A stretch of 53,839 nt of DNA from Bacteroidales bacterium (GTDB lineage: Bacteria; Bacteroidota; Bacteroidia; Bacteroidales; ML635J-15), in contig JAQIBY010000098.1 of NCBI GenBank assembly GCA_027858835.1, forward strand, positions 1 through 53,839, in the 5' to 3' direction. Of this stretch, positions 25,845-34,788 are shown piece after piece (position 1 is the stretch's first letter; each line of letters starts with the position of its first letter). The notes beneath the pieces were generated by a model. That model was given only the letters and a program-made list of their open reading frames with translations, had not been told where the DNA came from and did not search any database. A program made the position numbers and the translations under genes.

Positions 25845-25989
25845 TGTCTGTCCATACTGTCCGATTTCATCGTTATGCTCGTATTTAAAACAGTCATCCG
25901 CCAGCCGGCGAACTCCTTGATTTTAAATACTTCACAAGCCTCGAACTCGAACATTTTGAACCAGACACTGACTCTATGGACAGCCACTA
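25842..25989. mobile_element. MITE-like element between the crp-type gene and yqeY
   Basis: The 148-base segment is bounded by 15-base terminal inverted repeats, TAGTGTCTGTCCATA (25842-25856) and TATGGACAGCCACTA (25975-25989), with one mismatch between them. GGT stands immediately outside both ends, which fits a 3-base target duplication. Counted differently, ACTAGGTTAGTG occurs at both borders (25835-25846 and 25986-25997). Inside, GTATTTAAAA (25881-25890) and TTTTAAATAC (25921-25930) make a further perfect hairpin. There is no coding capacity. Removing it would leave the stops of the two convergent genes two bases apart. Confidence 0.65.
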
Positions 25990-25997
25990 GGTTAGTG

Positions 25998-26450
25998 CTA
26001 ACTCGCAGACAAAATTTTCTTTACATTTTCTGCAATTGCTTTTCCGTCGGCTTTTCCAGCTAACTTTTTATTTGCAATGCCCATTACTTTACCCATGTCT
26101 TGCATTCCTGATGCGCCAATTTCTCGGATAATCTGCTGAACTGCCACATATAACGTGTCGTTAGACATCATTTCAGGTAAATATTTCTCTATCACTTCAG
26201 CTTCGGCAAGCTCTTGTGCTGCAAGCTCTTCTCGATTTTGTTGCTGGTAGATTTCTGCCGATTCTTTGCGTTGTTTGTGTAATTTTTGCAACAGCTTCAT
26301 TTCTCCAGCCTCATCCAGCGGTTTTGCATTTTTATCCGTATCGTGCAGCAAAATTGCGGATTTAATTGCTCGTAAAGTTGAAAGTGTAATGGTGTTCTTT
26401 TCACGCATTGCATCTTTCATATCATTCATTATTTTTTCTTTCAGGCTCAT
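25998..26450 (-). CDS. yqeY: GatB/YqeY domain protein
   Basis: The 150-residue all-helical protein matches the stand-alone YqeY family, related to the tRNA-binding tail domain of GatB amidotransferase. Segments typical of the family are MSLKEKIMNDMKDAMREKNTITLSTLRAIKSAI at the start, EIYQQQNREELAAQELAEAEVIEKYLPEMMS in the middle, and MGKVMGIANKKLAGKADGKAIAENVKKIL at the end. It probably binds tRNA or helps aminoacylation, but no activity is proven for the stand-alone form. It is the last gene of the dcw operon, three bases after ftsZ, a common place for it in Bacteroidota. The MITE-like element lies directly after its stop. Confidence 0.92.
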   Translation of the reverse strand: MSLKEKIMNDMKDAMREKNTITLSTLRAIKSAILLHDTDKNAKPLDEAGEMKLLQKLHKQRKESAEIYQQQNREELAAQELAEAEVIEKYLPEMMSNDTLYVAVQQIIREIGASGMQDMGKVMGIANKKLAGKADGKAIAENVKKILSAS

Positions 26451-26453
26451 AAT

Positions 26454-27680
26454 TTAATCATTTTTAGGTTTTGATGAACGTTGATATGCAGGTTTCCCTT
26501 CCAAATCATCTAACTGATCATCATCATGCAATTCATCCACATTCCGAAAACGTGAGTATTTATTTTCGTTTTCTGTAGGCGACACATCACTATCCGGCTC
26601 AGGAAATAATACGCCTTGTTTGGCAGCTGTTCCGGTTGGATTCTCAGTTCCTTTATTTCCTTTTCCGCTGTCTTTAATCACTTTTTGCGTGCGCGTATTT
26701 TCATACAATCCGCTTTGCATTTCAAATCCGGTTGCAATAATGGTCACATTAATTTCATCTTCAAGCCGTTGGTCAGGACCGGTTCCCCAGATAATATTTG
26801 AAGATTCGCCAACGGCATCTTCCACATATTTTGTAATGACATCAACTTCATCCATGGTGAGTTCCTTATTTCCGAATGTCATATTCAACAAAATATCACG
26901 CGCTCCTTTTATGTCATTATCGTTCAACAATGGCGATGTTAATGCTTCTTTAATGGCATTGATTGCTCGGTCTTCTCCATCGGCAACGGCTGAACCCATC
27001 AAAGCGACACCGCTTTCTTTCATGACTGTTTTCACATCTTCGAAATCCACGTTGATGTATCCGTGAACGGTAATGATTTCAGCAATTCCACGGGCAGCGG
27101 TCAACAAGACATTATCAGCACGTTTAAAGGCAGTTGAAACGCCCTCAACTCCGTAAATCACTTTGAGTCGTTCATTATTGATAATGAGCAAACTATCCAC
27201 ATAAGGGCGCATTTCTTCTATGCCGTCTTTTGCATTTTGCACACGCTTGTTTCCTTCAAATTTAAAAGGAATAGTGACAATTGCAACGGTAAGAATTCCG
27301 CGCTCCTTTGCCGCTTTTGCAATGATTGGTGCAGCTCCTGTCCCGGTTCCTCCTCCCATTCCGGAAGTAATGAAAACCATCTTGGTATTACTGTCCAGAA
27401 TTTCCTCAATTTCTTTCAGACTCTCAATGGCGGCTTCACGCCCTTGTTCTGGTCTATTTCCGGCACCAAGTCCTTCGGTGAGGGTTTTCCCTAGTTGCAC
27501 TTTTATCGGTACCGGGCTGTCTTTCAGTGCTTGCAAATCAGTATTGCAAACGACAAAATCCACATCACGGATACCTTCACGGTACATTTGATTGACAGCG
27601 TTGCTCCCGCCGCCACCAACTCCTATTACCTTGATAATGGAGTTCTGTGTATTTTCAAATTCAAAAGCATATTCAGTCAT
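26454..27680 (-). CDS. ftsZ: cell division GTPase FtsZ
   Basis: FtsZ polymerises with GTP into the division ring. The 408-residue protein has the nucleotide loop GVGGGGSNAVNQM near residue 20, the tubulin signature GGGTGTGAAPIIA near 107, and the T7 synergy-loop region NVDFEDVKTVM near 210. After about residue 320 comes a variable acidic linker, ending in LEGKPAYQRSSKPKND. The LxGxPAY part corresponds to the conserved C-terminal peptide that binds FtsA; here it is followed by a short basic-charged tail. The gene lies 12 bases after ftsA and three bases before yqeY in the dcw operon. Confidence 0.98.
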   Translation of the reverse strand: MTEYAFEFENTQNSIIKVIGVGGGGSNAVNQMYREGIRDVDFVVCNTDLQALKDSPVPIKVQLGKTLTEGLGAGNRPEQGREAAIESLKEIEEILDSNTKMVFITSGMGGGTGTGAAPIIAKAAKERGILTVAIVTIPFKFEGNKRVQNAKDGIEEMRPYVDSLLIINNERLKVIYGVEGVSTAFKRADNVLLTAARGIAEIITVHGYINVDFEDVKTVMKESGVALMGSAVADGEDRAINAIKEALTSPLLNDNDIKGARDILLNMTFGNKELTMDEVDVITKYVEDAVGESSNIIWGTGPDQRLEDEINVTIIATGFEMQSGLYENTRTQKVIKDSGKGNKGTENPTGTAAKQGVLFPEPDSDVSPTENENKYSRFRNVDELHDDDQLDDLEGKPAYQRSSKPKND

Positions 27681-27692
27681 GATCGTATCGAT

Positions 27693-29039
27693 TTATTCGT
27701 TATCAAAATTGTCGTCTTCTTCGAGTGACTTCACAATGGTATTTTTGATTTTTTCAAAGAATTTTCCACGTTTTGGTTTCTGTTTCGGACTTTTCGTTTC
27801 TTCAGCTTCTTCGATTTCGGTTTCTTCTTGATCCTCAAACAGTAAATCGGGAATGTCTGCTTCGTGTGCTTGCTGTGCCAGAATTTGATCGTACTGAATG
27901 ATTAATCCGACAGCAGTCGAAAACATGGGCTCATTTACCTCATCGGAAAAAGGTCCGAAAATATGCTCACGCGGATATCCGACAATCACATCAAAACCGG
28001 TAATTGCTTTAATAAGTTGAGACAAATTTTTAAGTAAAGCGCCTCCACCTGTGAGCACAATACCGGCACCAAGATTATCAGCATATCCTGACTCTTCAAT
28101 TTGATATTTAATTGTATAAACAATCTCTTTCATTCGCTCCTGAATGACATAGACTAAGTCGTTTAAGGAAATATCTTTTGCTTCACGCCCTTTAATCCCG
28201 GGAACCTGAATTGTGACATCTTTTTGTGTTTTGCTTTGAATGGCGGCTCCATACTGAATTTTCAACTCCTCCGCTTGAGACTCCAACACATGAAATGCCT
28301 GCTTAATATCGCTTGTCACAACATTTCCTCCTAAGGGAATAACAGCAGTGTGTTGCAGGGTTTTATTCTGATACACGGCAACATCCGTAGTACCACCGCC
28401 AATATCAACGAGTGCCACACCCATTTCTTTCTCGCGCATAGAAAGCACTGCATCTGCGGAAGCGAGCGGCTCAAGAATGAGTTTTTCAACGGATTTGTCA
28501 ACTCTTCGAACACAATTTTTCAAGTTTTCCATGGAGCTGAGTTTTCCAACCACGAGATGAAATGTGCCCTCCAGCTCTTTTGCGAACCAACCAACCGGAT
28601 TTTCAACAGTATCTTTAGCATCAATGCGATAATGTTGCGGAATAACGTGCAGAATTGATTCCCCGGCACCGACTTGTGTGTCAAACATGCGATTTTTCAG
28701 ATACAACATGTCCTGTTCATGGATAATGCCGTCCTTTGCACGAATGGGGATTTTCATTGTGTTTTTGATGGACTTGACGTGTTGTCCGGCGATCCCGACA
28801 ACCACATTTTCGGTGCTCAGATTAGTCCCTTCTGCCATTTTACTGACAGCAGTACGAATGGAGGAAACGGTCTCTTCAATATTCATTACCAGGCCACGCT
28901 TTACTCCATATGAAGGACAAGTTCCCATTCCAAGAATTTCAAAACGACCTTCCGGATTTTTTCGTCCGATGACTGATACGATTTTAGTCGTTCCAATATC
29001 TATTGCTCCAAGCAATTTTTGATTTTCAGTATGATTCAT
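27693..29039 (-). CDS. ftsA: cell division protein FtsA
   Basis: FtsA is the actin-like ATPase that tethers FtsZ to the inner membrane. The 448-residue protein shows the actin-fold motifs AIDIGTTKIVSVIG at the N terminus, VVGIAGQHVKS in the SHS2/1C region near residue 85, ALVDIGGGTTDVAVYQN near 210, and GAGIVLTGGGALLKNLSQL near 340. The C-terminal tail (KRGKFFEKIKNTIVKSLEE) can form the amphipathic membrane-targeting helix, preceded by an acidic linker of about 40 residues. Position between ftsQ (nine bases) and ftsZ is canonical. Confidence 0.97.
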   Translation of the reverse strand: MNHTENQKLLGAIDIGTTKIVSVIGRKNPEGRFEILGMGTCPSYGVKRGLVMNIEETVSSIRTAVSKMAEGTNLSTENVVVGIAGQHVKSIKNTMKIPIRAKDGIIHEQDMLYLKNRMFDTQVGAGESILHVIPQHYRIDAKDTVENPVGWFAKELEGTFHLVVGKLSSMENLKNCVRRVDKSVEKLILEPLASADAVLSMREKEMGVALVDIGGGTTDVAVYQNKTLQHTAVIPLGGNVVTSDIKQAFHVLESQAEELKIQYGAAIQSKTQKDVTIQVPGIKGREAKDISLNDLVYVIQERMKEIVYTIKYQIEESGYADNLGAGIVLTGGGALLKNLSQLIKAITGFDVIVGYPREHIFGPFSDEVNEPMFSTAVGLIIQYDQILAQQAHEADIPDLLFEDQEETEIEEAEETKSPKQKPKRGKFFEKIKNTIVKSLEEDDNFDNE

Positions 29040-29048
29040 AATGCTATA

Positions 29049-29834
29049 CTATTTAGAACAAACAACCTGATTGCTGTATTTTAAATTAATTTCACGATAA
29101 TTTTTCCAGCCATATTTTGGAAATGCATCCATATATACAGCTTTAAGTTTTTTCATTTTATACGAATAATTTTCGAGTTTTCCAAGTATAATTATTTGGT
29201 TACCGACACGCGGCACTAACTCAAATTCATAATTTTTATTGATATAAATCTGCACGAACAAATCCCGCCACAGCTCATCATGATAAATATAATCTGCAAA
29301 GTTGATAATTTCCTTCATGGTAAAATCCAATCCGGAGAGTTTAAGTGTGTCATTTCCCTGTCGGAAAGCTTGAACTAGAGTATCCGGCAAATATCCACTA
29401 AGCACGGGAACATCAGCGGTATAATCATAGCCCACGGACATTAGCCCCAATTCCGCATCAACATAATAATGCATATTGGTTTGCGTGATAATCCGAAAGA
29501 CGGGATTGCGCTGCAAAATATCCAAATGAAGCACGCCGTCCATGTCAAGATAAACTTCAGCATTTTTAATGGCTTCATGTGCTTCAATACTGTTTTCAAT
29601 TTCCAACAAATTAAGCTGCTTGATCGGTTTATTCAACGGATGAACAGAATCCCTGTGCAACAACAGAAACACATCGGTGGTATCCACAAATTCGTGAGTT
29701 TTATCAATATTGCACAACACTTGATTACATCTCGTATTCATCCGTTCACGACGAACAAACCCAAGAATCAACAAGAGGTAAAGGATTAAACCAACCCATT
29801 TCAAAAGTGCAATTATGAATTTCTTATTCCCCAC
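29049..29834 (-). CDS. ftsQ: cell division protein FtsQ/DivIB
   Basis: FtsQ links early and late divisome proteins in the periplasm. The 261-residue protein has a single N-terminal membrane helix (about residues 8-26, ALLKWVGLILYLLLILGFV) and a periplasmic domain. A POTRA-like part (ENSIEAHEAIKNAEVYLDMDGVLHLDILQRNPVFRI) is followed by the FtsQ beta domain (FVQIYINKNYEFELVPRVGNQIIILGKLENYSYKMKKL). The sequence is divergent, as FtsQ always is, so the call leans on position between murC and ftsA and on this motif. It overlaps murC by 11 bases. Confidence 0.9.
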   Translation of the reverse strand: MGNKKFIIALLKWVGLILYLLLILGFVRRERMNTRCNQVLCNIDKTHEFVDTTDVFLLLHRDSVHPLNKPIKQLNLLEIENSIEAHEAIKNAEVYLDMDGVLHLDILQRNPVFRIITQTNMHYYVDAELGLMSVGYDYTADVPVLSGYLPDTLVQAFRQGNDTLKLSGLDFTMKEIINFADYIYHDELWRDLFVQIYINKNYEFELVPRVGNQIIILGKLENYSYKMKKLKAVYMDAFPKYGWKNYREINLKYSNQVVCSK

Positions 29835-31188
29835 TATAAACGGCTTTTATTTGTGGTACAAATCGGTCAATATCGCCTGCTCCGAGCGACACAAGTACAT
29901 CCAAATCCATGCTTTTCAGTTTTGTCAACAATTCTGATTTCTCGACAAAATATTTCTGAGGATTATCCATTTGATCGAAAATCAAATTCGAAGTTACTCC
30001 GGAAATCGGCAACTCCCTTGCCGGATAAATCGGCAACAAGATGAGCGCATCAAATTTCGATAGTTCGCATGCAAATGCCGTTGCAAAATCGTTGGTGCGA
30101 CTGTATAAATGCGGCTGGAAAATTGCCGTCAGCTTTTTCCCTGGAAAAGTATTTCGTAAACTTTCGTAAGTTTTTCGAATTTCTTCAGGATGATGTGCGT
30201 AATCATCAATATACACAAAGTCCGGTCGATTCACGATGATTTCAAAACGACGCTTAATTCCGGCAAAACTTTGCAATGCTTTTTTCAAATTTTCTGCATC
30301 TAAACCATTCATGAGTGCCATAGCAGAAGCAGCAATGGCATTTTCACAATTCAGCAGACCTGGAACACCCGATTTCAATCCGCAAATTTCTCCATCGGGA
30401 GTTTGCAAATCGAACTGATAAAACATTCCGTCAAGGATGAAGTTTTTTCCGTAGAAATCCGCCGCAGTATCATCTAATGCATAATGGAATTGTTTTGCTT
30501 TGGTTTTTATCTGTAAGCCTTGCTTAATGACTAGGCAATCTTTATTTGAATCGGCAAATTTCTGAAAGGTGTTGAGCAGTTCTTCATGCGTTCCGTAAAT
30601 GTCCAAATGATCGGCATCGGTACTTGTAATGATGCTGCAATTAGGAGTTAAATGTAAAAACGAACGGTCAAATTCATCTGCCTCCACTACAAGCTGATTG
30701 CTGTTTTCGGCACACACATAATTTGAATTGAAGTTTTTTGATATTCCACCGAGAAACGCATTTGCTTTTGTTTCTGCAAATTGCATCAGCCAAGCGAGCA
30801 TGGTAGAAACGGTGGTTTTTCCATGTGTTCCGGCAACGGCAAGGGTAAACATATTTCGACTCAGCAAACCTAAGACCTCAGCACGTTTATATATCTGAAA
30901 TCCCAGATTAATGAGTTCATTTTTTTGTGCATGATTTTTTGGAATTGCCGGAGTGTAAACAAACAAACAGCGTTCGGCATTCAGAAATTTCTGCGGAATT
31001 AATTTTGGATCATCCAAATAATGCACTGACATTCCTTCATCAACAAGTTGTTTGGTTAAAGGCGACTCAACACGATCGTAACCGGCAACTTCAACTCCAT
31101 TGGCATGAAAATATCGCGCAAGAGCACTCATCCCAATGCCTCCGATGCCGAGGAAGTATGCATATTCTATGTTTTTCAGTGCAATCAT
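29824..31188 (-). CDS. murC: UDP-N-acetylmuramate-L-alanine ligase
   Basis: MurC adds the first amino acid, L-alanine, to UDP-MurNAc in the cytoplasm using ATP. The 454-residue protein has the N-terminal nucleotide-binding fold with GIGGIGMSALARYF, the ATP-binding P-loop AGTHGKTTVSTMLAWL near residue 118, the central-domain segment VVEADEFDRSFLHL, and DDYAHHPEEIRKTYE near 330 in the C-terminal Mur ligase domain. Length is normal. It overlaps murG by four bases and ftsQ by 11. No murB or ddl gene is present between murC and ftsQ, in contrast to E. coli; this is usual for Bacteroidota. Confidence 0.97.
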   Translation of the reverse strand: MIALKNIEYAYFLGIGGIGMSALARYFHANGVEVAGYDRVESPLTKQLVDEGMSVHYLDDPKLIPQKFLNAERCLFVYTPAIPKNHAQKNELINLGFQIYKRAEVLGLLSRNMFTLAVAGTHGKTTVSTMLAWLMQFAETKANAFLGGISKNFNSNYVCAENSNQLVVEADEFDRSFLHLTPNCSIITSTDADHLDIYGTHEELLNTFQKFADSNKDCLVIKQGLQIKTKAKQFHYALDDTAADFYGKNFILDGMFYQFDLQTPDGEICGLKSGVPGLLNCENAIAASAMALMNGLDAENLKKALQSFAGIKRRFEIIVNRPDFVYIDDYAHHPEEIRKTYESLRNTFPGKKLTAIFQPHLYSRTNDFATAFACELSKFDALILLPIYPARELPISGVTSNLIFDQMDNPQKYFVEKSELLTKLKSMDLDVLVSLGAGDIDRFVPQIKAVYSGE

Positions 31189-32291
31189 TTCATTAATTCA
31201 GTACAACAAGTTACAATGTCGTCCACTGCATTGGGACGAGCAAGTTTTACCATGTTTTCGGAAAATGCATTTCTGATTTTCTCGTCTTTCAATAAATTAA
31301 GTGCTGCCGGAACCAGTTTTTCACGTGCTTCATGATCAGTAATGAGCATAGCGGCATCAATATTTTTAAGCGCCATTGCATTTTTTGTCTGATGATCTTC
31401 TGCCACATTCGGTGAGGGCACGAAAACAGTGGGTTTCTGAACAAGACATAATTCAGAAATTGTGCTTGCTCCGGCTCGTGAAATCACAACATCAGCAATT
31501 GCATAAGCAAAATCCATTTTATAAATAAACTCCCTGACTTGTATAGATTTTTCAGATTCAGGAACACTTTCTCTAGCCTTTTGATAGCCGGTTTTCCCGG
31601 TTTGCCACAAAACCTGAATGCCTGCATTTTTTAATAATTCCCAATCTTTTGCCAAACTGTCGTTAATGGTTTTTGCTCCGAGGCTACCGCCAACTATTAG
31701 AAGTACTGGCTTATTCGACTGAAAATTAAAATGTTTCAGGGCTTCCTGTTTTTTATTCTCCACATCACGAATATCCTGCCTTACAGGATTTCCTGTAAAA
31801 ACTATTTTTTCTTTTGGAAACCAACGATCAAGTTTATCATAAGCAACGCAAATTTTATCGACAGTTTTTGCCAATAATTTATTTGTAATTCCGGGGAAAG
31901 AATTCTGCTCTTGTATCAAGGTTGGGATTCCTTTTTTTGAGGCGACTCTGAGTAGCGGTCCACTTGCGTATCCACCAACTCCGACAGCGAGATCTGGATT
32001 GAATTTTCTTACAATTTTTCGTGCTTTTACAAGACTTTGGATTAATCGAAATACAAATTTAATGGTGTGCAGCGATAATTTTCGACGCAAGCCGATAACA
32101 GGCAGTCCAACGATTTCATAGCCAGCTTTAGGAACTTTTTCCATTTCCATGCGCCCAAGCGCGCCCACAAACAATATTTCAGCATCGGGAAATTTTCCCT
32201 TAATCCCATTTGCAATACTAATTGCTGGGTAAATATGTCCCCCGGTACCTCCGCCGGAAATTATGATACGCTTTTGTTTATTCATCATCAT
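31185..32291 (-). CDS. murG: UDP-GlcNAc:undecaprenyl-PP-MurNAc-pentapeptide GlcNAc transferase
   Basis: MurG makes lipid II from lipid I on the inner face of the membrane. The 368-residue GT28-family protein has the GGGTGGHIYPAISIANG loop at residues 14-30, the GVGGYASGPLLRVASKKGIP loop near 107, LLIVGGSLGAKTINDS near 195, and the donor-binding C-terminal stretch VISRAGASTISELCLVQKPTVFVPSPN near 268. Three Met codons within the first three residues leave the exact start open. It overlaps ftsW by 14 bases and murC by four. Confidence 0.97.
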   Translation of the reverse strand: MMMNKQKRIIISGGGTGGHIYPAISIANGIKGKFPDAEILFVGALGRMEMEKVPKAGYEIVGLPVIGLRRKLSLHTIKFVFRLIQSLVKARKIVRKFNPDLAVGVGGYASGPLLRVASKKGIPTLIQEQNSFPGITNKLLAKTVDKICVAYDKLDRWFPKEKIVFTGNPVRQDIRDVENKKQEALKHFNFQSNKPVLLIVGGSLGAKTINDSLAKDWELLKNAGIQVLWQTGKTGYQKARESVPESEKSIQVREFIYKMDFAYAIADVVISRAGASTISELCLVQKPTVFVPSPNVAEDHQTKNAMALKNIDAAMLITDHEAREKLVPAALNLLKDEKIRNAFSENMVKLARPNAVDDIVTCCTELMK

Positions 32292-33453
32292 TGGTTTTAA
32301 CTTTGTCAGACGACATTTCCTGCATAATTTCTTGTTTTTGAGTTTCTCTGCTGACGCTGAGTATCAAACCGAAAGCTATTCCGATAAAAATGAGCGATGT
32401 TCCTCCCATACTGACAAATGGCAGTGTTTGTCCGGTAACGGGAAGTAAATTTACAGCAACGAGCATATTTGCAAAGGCTTGAAATGTCAACGACATAACT
32501 AATCCGGAAACCAAATATGCAGAAAAGCGTCCTTTGGTTTTCCGAATAATATTTACGGAACGAGAAAAAAGAATGACATAAAATAAGGGCACTAATAATC
32601 CACCGACAATCAGCCCCCACTCCTCAACAATAATTGCAAAAATAAAATCGGAATACGGATGTGGCAAAATATTTCGTTGCACGGATTTTCCGGGACCTTG
32701 CGGAACAATTCCACCGGAGGCAATAGCGACTCTGGCATGATCGGCTTGGAAATTACTTTCATCATCTCCCGAGACAAAACTTTCAATTCTGGCTTTCCAT
32801 GTATCAACACGACCACTGTTCGGCATTGCCATCATAACCAGCACAAAGAAAGTTCCTGCAAGCAAAGCAACGCCAATCATTCCTAAAATGTATTTTGCTT
32901 TAATTTGCGCAACAAACATCATGGCAATGACCACTCCGAAAAGGAGTAATGCTGTTGAGAAATCAGCAGGAAAAATCAATCCACATACGAGAAGTACAGG
33001 TATCATAATAATTTTGAATGCAGATTTAAAACCCACGATTTCCTGCTTTCGCTTAGCAAGCAATCGAGCTAAATACATTATGAGGGCAATTTTTGCAAAA
33101 TCGGATGTCTGGAATGAAAGTCCTCCTGGTAAGGTCAGCCAACGAGATGCACTGTTTAAATTTGTCCCGATAAGCAGGGTTAAAACAAGCAAAATAACAG
33201 CAAGGTAATAAATGTATTTTGACAGTTTGCTAAAATACACATAAGGGATTCGATGAATAACATATATCACAACAAATGAAGCGAGGAGTAATACAACATG
33301 TTTTATCAGATAAAACGAAGTATTTCCCGCTTGCATTTTATATGCAAGCATTCCAGAAGCTGAATAAACAGCTAAAGTGGAATAAAGGGTCAAAAAGAAA
33401 AGGACGACCCAAATTGCAAAATCCCCTTGCAGATATTTGCTTAGACGTTTCAT
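32278..33453 (-). CDS. ftsW: septal peptidoglycan glycosyltransferase FtsW
   Basis: FtsW is the SEDS-family polymerase that works with FtsI at the septum. The 391-residue protein has about ten membrane segments and SEDS landmarks: SRWLTLPGGLSFQTSDFAKIALIMYLA near 105-130, PADFSTALLLFG near 165 (with the catalytic-type Asp), the large extracytoplasmic loop near 240-265 (DHARVAIASGGIVPQGPGKSVQ and PHPYSDFIFAIIVEEWG), and LPVTGQTLPFVSMGGTSLIFIG near 340. RodA is the alternative, but position in the dcw operon next to murG supports FtsW. Its ATG shares one base with the murD stop (TAATG). Confidence 0.95.
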   Translation of the reverse strand: MKRLSKYLQGDFAIWVVLFFLTLYSTLAVYSASGMLAYKMQAGNTSFYLIKHVVLLLASFVVIYVIHRIPYVYFSKLSKYIYYLAVILLVLTLLIGTNLNSASRWLTLPGGLSFQTSDFAKIALIMYLARLLAKRKQEIVGFKSAFKIIMIPVLLVCGLIFPADFSTALLLFGVVIAMMFVAQIKAKYILGMIGVALLAGTFFVLVMMAMPNSGRVDTWKARIESFVSGDDESNFQADHARVAIASGGIVPQGPGKSVQRNILPHPYSDFIFAIIVEEWGLIVGGLLVPLFYVILFSRSVNIIRKTKGRFSAYLVSGLVMSLTFQAFANMLVAVNLLPVTGQTLPFVSMGGTSLIFIGIAFGLILSVSRETQKQEIMQEMSSDKVKTNDDE

Positions 33454-34787
33454 TATAATGCCCTTACTTCTGCTTTAAATTGTTGACCTCTATCCTCATA
33501 ATTATCGAACAGATCAAAACTTGCGCAAGCCGGGCTAAGTAATACAACTTCACCTTCTTTTGCAAGATAATAGGCCGAATTTACCGCGTCTTTCATGCTA
33601 TTAGTATCGACAATCACATCGACAACTTTACTGAAAGCTGCATGGATTTTTTTACTGTCTTTCCCGAGACAAACAATGGCTTTTACATTGCGCTCAACCA
33701 CCTCAAGCATTCCTGCATAATCATTGCCTTTATCCACGCCACCGACGATCCACACGACCGGTCTATTCATACTTTCGAGGGCATACCATGCAGAATTTAC
33801 ATTTGTAGCTTTTGAATCATTAACAAATTCAATTCCGTGCACGGAAATTACAGGTTCGAGCCGATGTTCCACATTTTTAAAATCCATCAATCGCTCTCGG
33901 ATGGTTTCTTTTTTAATTCGAAGTACTTGAGCAATTGCTCCTGCTGCCATTGAATTGTAGGCATTGTGAGCGCCGGGTAGTGCTAGATCTTGTACTGCCA
34001 TATTGAATTTGTTTTTTAGGTTAAAATGAATTGTTTCTTGTGATTTAAAAACTGCCGGATTCGCGTCCAGCGGGTTGAGACTAAATGGGATTAATTGCAT
34101 TTTCGGATTTCGTGATTTCATTTCAGTTTGAATCACTGAGTCGTCGGCACAATAAATAAAATAGTCATCGGTGTTTTGATTTTGTGTAATTCTGAATTTT
34201 GAGTTGATATAGTTTTGGAAATTAAACTCGTAGCGATCCAGATGGTCCGGAGTGATATTTAAAAGTACAGCGACGTCAGCTTTGAAATTAAACATTCCGT
34301 CCAACTGGAAGCTACTGAGTTCTAAAACATAATAATCGTAATTTTCAAAAGCCACCTGCATCGCCATGCTTTTACCGACATTTCCACCCAATCCGACATT
34401 CAGGCCGGCATTTTTCAGGATGTGATATGTCCACAAGCTTGTGGTAGTTTTTCCGTTGCTTCCGGTAATACAAATCATTTTTGCATTTGTGTATCTTCCT
34501 GCAAATTCGATTTCAGAAATGACAGGAATATTTTCCGAGATTGCAGCTTGTATTACCGGCACCGTATCCGGGACACCGGGGCTTTTAATAATTTCATCGG
34601 CTTGTAAAACAGCTTGCATAGTGTGTCCGCCTTGTTCAAAATCAAGCTCGTATTTGACAAGCAGTTTGCGGAATTTGTCCGGAATTTGTCCAAAATCGGA
34701 AACAAGCACTTCATGCCCTTTGATTTTGGCCAATATAGCAGCACCTGTGCCGCTTTCTCCGGATCCTATGACAACAATTTTACTCAC
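33453..34787 (-). CDS. murD: UDP-N-acetylmuramoyl-L-alanine-D-glutamate ligase
   Basis: MurD adds D-glutamate to UDP-MurNAc-L-Ala. The 444-residue protein has an N-terminal Rossmann-like domain (VVIGSGESGTGAAILAKIKG), the P-loop CITGSNGKTTTSLWTYHIL near residue 110, LNITPDHLDRYEF near 180, and C-terminal signatures HRLEPVISVHGIEFVNDSKATNVNSAWYALES and VWIVGGVDKGNDY near 320-350 that separate MurD from MurC, MurE and MurF. It lies one base after mraY and touches ftsW by one base. Confidence 0.97.
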   Translation of the reverse strand: MSKIVVIGSGESGTGAAILAKIKGHEVLVSDFGQIPDKFRKLLVKYELDFEQGGHTMQAVLQADEIIKSPGVPDTVPVIQAAISENIPVISEIEFAGRYTNAKMICITGSNGKTTTSLWTYHILKNAGLNVGLGGNVGKSMAMQVAFENYDYYVLELSSFQLDGMFNFKADVAVLLNITPDHLDRYEFNFQNYINSKFRITQNQNTDDYFIYCADDSVIQTEMKSRNPKMQLIPFSLNPLDANPAVFKSQETIHFNLKNKFNMAVQDLALPGAHNAYNSMAAGAIAQVLRIKKETIRERLMDFKNVEHRLEPVISVHGIEFVNDSKATNVNSAWYALESMNRPVVWIVGGVDKGNDYAGMLEVVERNVKAIVCLGKDSKKIHAAFSKVVDVIVDTNSMKDAVNSAYYLAKEGEVVLLSPACASFDLFDNYEDRGQQFKAEVRAL

Positions 34788-34788
34788 T

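Noticed and set aside
26620-27066. 148-residue open frame on the plus strand
   Set aside because: Antisense shadow of ftsZ, with no motif and no ribosome-binding site.
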